DNA of 64,000 nt from NCBI RefSeq assembly GCF_014195535.1, contig NZ_JACIBY010000004.1, forward strand, positions 188,522 to 252,521. The letters run 5' to 3'. Below, piece after piece: positions 63,372 to 64,000 of the stretch. Within the stretch, counting starts at the first letter, position 1. The number at the start of each line of letters is the position of its first letter. The position numbers and the translations under genes were made by a program. This DNA is from Runella defluvii. Its GTDB lineage: Bacteria; Bacteroidota; Bacteroidia; Cytophagales; Spirosomataceae. Under the pieces are notes generated by a model. That model was not told the origin of the DNA, made no database searches, and saw nothing but the letters and a program-made list of their open reading frames with translations.

Positions 63372-64000
63372 ATGACTTCGTTTACAAGCAAATTTCGAGT
63401 CAAACCTAGGCAGATTTTCTCCACCCTGTTAAGCTCCAAGACCGTGTCTTGGTGGGTAGGAGTGTTGATGCTAGTTGTTGCTCATGCAGCCCTAGCCACC
63501 GATGTCGGTGGTCGTATTTACTGCGATAAAAGCGGTAATAATGCCTATAATGATGGTGAGGGATTGACAAGTATCCCCGTACGGGTTGTCAATAGCTCTA
63601 CTGGTGCCTTACTTGGTACAGCAACTACCAATTCATTGGGAAGTTATAATGTGGCTTCTATAGCCAATGGTACACCTGTCCGTATCGAATTTACGTATGC
63701 AGGCGTAAATTATACCAGAACAGGAACTTCGCCAACCTCCAGTCTTAACGCACAATTAACATGTACGGTAAACTGTAATTGCCCCAATAACGTACTTACC
63801 AATCCAAGTTTTGAAGGAGGCGTATCGGGTTGGAGTTTCAGTGGTGGAAATTTTTACAGTGGTACGGGTTACCAAGTGTGTGGCAACAATAACGCATATT
63901 TGGAAGCAACGTCTTCTAGCGCCCGTTTCTTCCAAAATGTTAACATTACGCCAGGAAGCACGGTATCATTGTCTATTTGGGCAGGTACGCACCGTCCAGA
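63372..64000 (+). CDS. SdrD-B-like surface protein, cut by window end
   Basis: ATG at 63372; 209 complete codons are visible and no stop before 64000. A signal peptide with a WWVGVLMLVVAHAALA core is followed by an SdrD B-like/CnaB domain (DVGGRIYCDKSGNNAYNDGE; SIPVRVVNSSTGALLGTATT) and, from about residue 137, a jelly-roll-like part (NCPNNVLTNPSFEGGVSGWS). It is probably in one operon with the gene at 58694, 40 bp upstream, forming a surface-protein pair. Confidence 0.8.
   Translation, partial: MTSFTSKFRVKPRQIFSTLLSSKTVSWWVGVLMLVVAHAALATDVGGRIYCDKSGNNAYNDGEGLTSIPVRVVNSSTGALLGTATTNSLGSYNVASIANGTPVRIEFTYAGVNYTRTGTSPTSSLNAQLTCTVNCNCPNNVLTNPSFEGGVSGWSFSGGNFYSGTGYQVCGNNNAYLEATSSSARFFQNVNITPGSTVSLSIWAGTHRP

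Noticed and set aside
1-64000. Prophage, secretion or toxin-immunity cluster
   Set aside because: No capsid, terminase, tail, toxin-repeat or immunity pattern was seen; the accessory zone consists of IS91 and MITE relics and an R-M system.

Overview
The window looks like chromosomal DNA from a member of the Bacteroidota, most likely an environmental Cytophagales of the Runella/Spirosoma kind (inference). The grounds are a type IX secretion (T9SS) C-terminal sorting domain on a giant surface protein, CHU-type Ig-like repeats and a CotH protein, choice-of-anchor/DUF11/SdrD-like surface proteins, a textbook Bacteroidota promoter (TTTG-N19-TANNTTTG) before rpsP, few Shine-Dalgarno sequences, a fused B12-dependent mutase (IcmF) and a Bacteroidota-type S16 with an Ala/Glu tail. 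No rRNA, tRNA or CRISPR array was seen. One structured RNA gene, rnpB, is clear.

Layout. (1) 0-6.7 kb: the 3' part of a >2,140-residue T9SS-exported protein, closed by a perfect 27-bp terminator hairpin. (2) 6.7-21.8 kb: a run of small physiological genes, mostly on the minus strand: NlpC/P60 lipoprotein, SnoaL, DinB, alpha/beta hydrolase, ABC-F ATPase, a DoxX-pirin-DUF4269 operon divergent from a HxlR regulator with a perfect operator, an MFS transporter, DeoR and ArsR regulators, a TPR-like/Arr rifampin ADP-ribosyltransferase fusion with a cupin, and an SDR next to a Crp-type regulator. (3) 21.8-43.2 kb: an accessory zone. It holds two near-identical inverted ~190-bp MITE-like repeats, four relics of one IS91-family element, a smaller 118-bp MITE, a dead tyrosine recombinase, a GNAT fragment and about 10.6 kb of AT-rich genes all on the minus strand (regulator plus short-chain dehydrogenase modules, a MarR-aldolase-transporter operon). 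A complete C-R-M restriction-modification system with its own C-box follows. (4) 43.3-58.4 kb: mainly conserved genes: icmF (with in-frame repeat insertions in its linkers), a CotH/Ig-repeat secreted protein, rbfA, pheA, csaA, a truncated GH20 hexosaminidase, a DUF4403 lipoprotein, rnpB, an OmpA-family protein and the rpsP-rimM-trmD cluster. (5) 58.7-64 kb: two large secreted adhesin-like genes, the second cut by the window end.

How the parts work together. Many small units pair a redox or electrophile-sensing type of regulator (HxlR, MarR, AraC, Crp) with a dehydrogenase, quinone reductase or ring-modifying protein, so the theme of the accessory part is inducible detoxification. The mobile relics explain how such units could have been gathered. 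The best candidates for less described biology are the IS91-scarred same-strand island, the inverted MITE pair bracketing 3.8 kb, the repeat insertions inside icmF and the TPR-Arr fusion.
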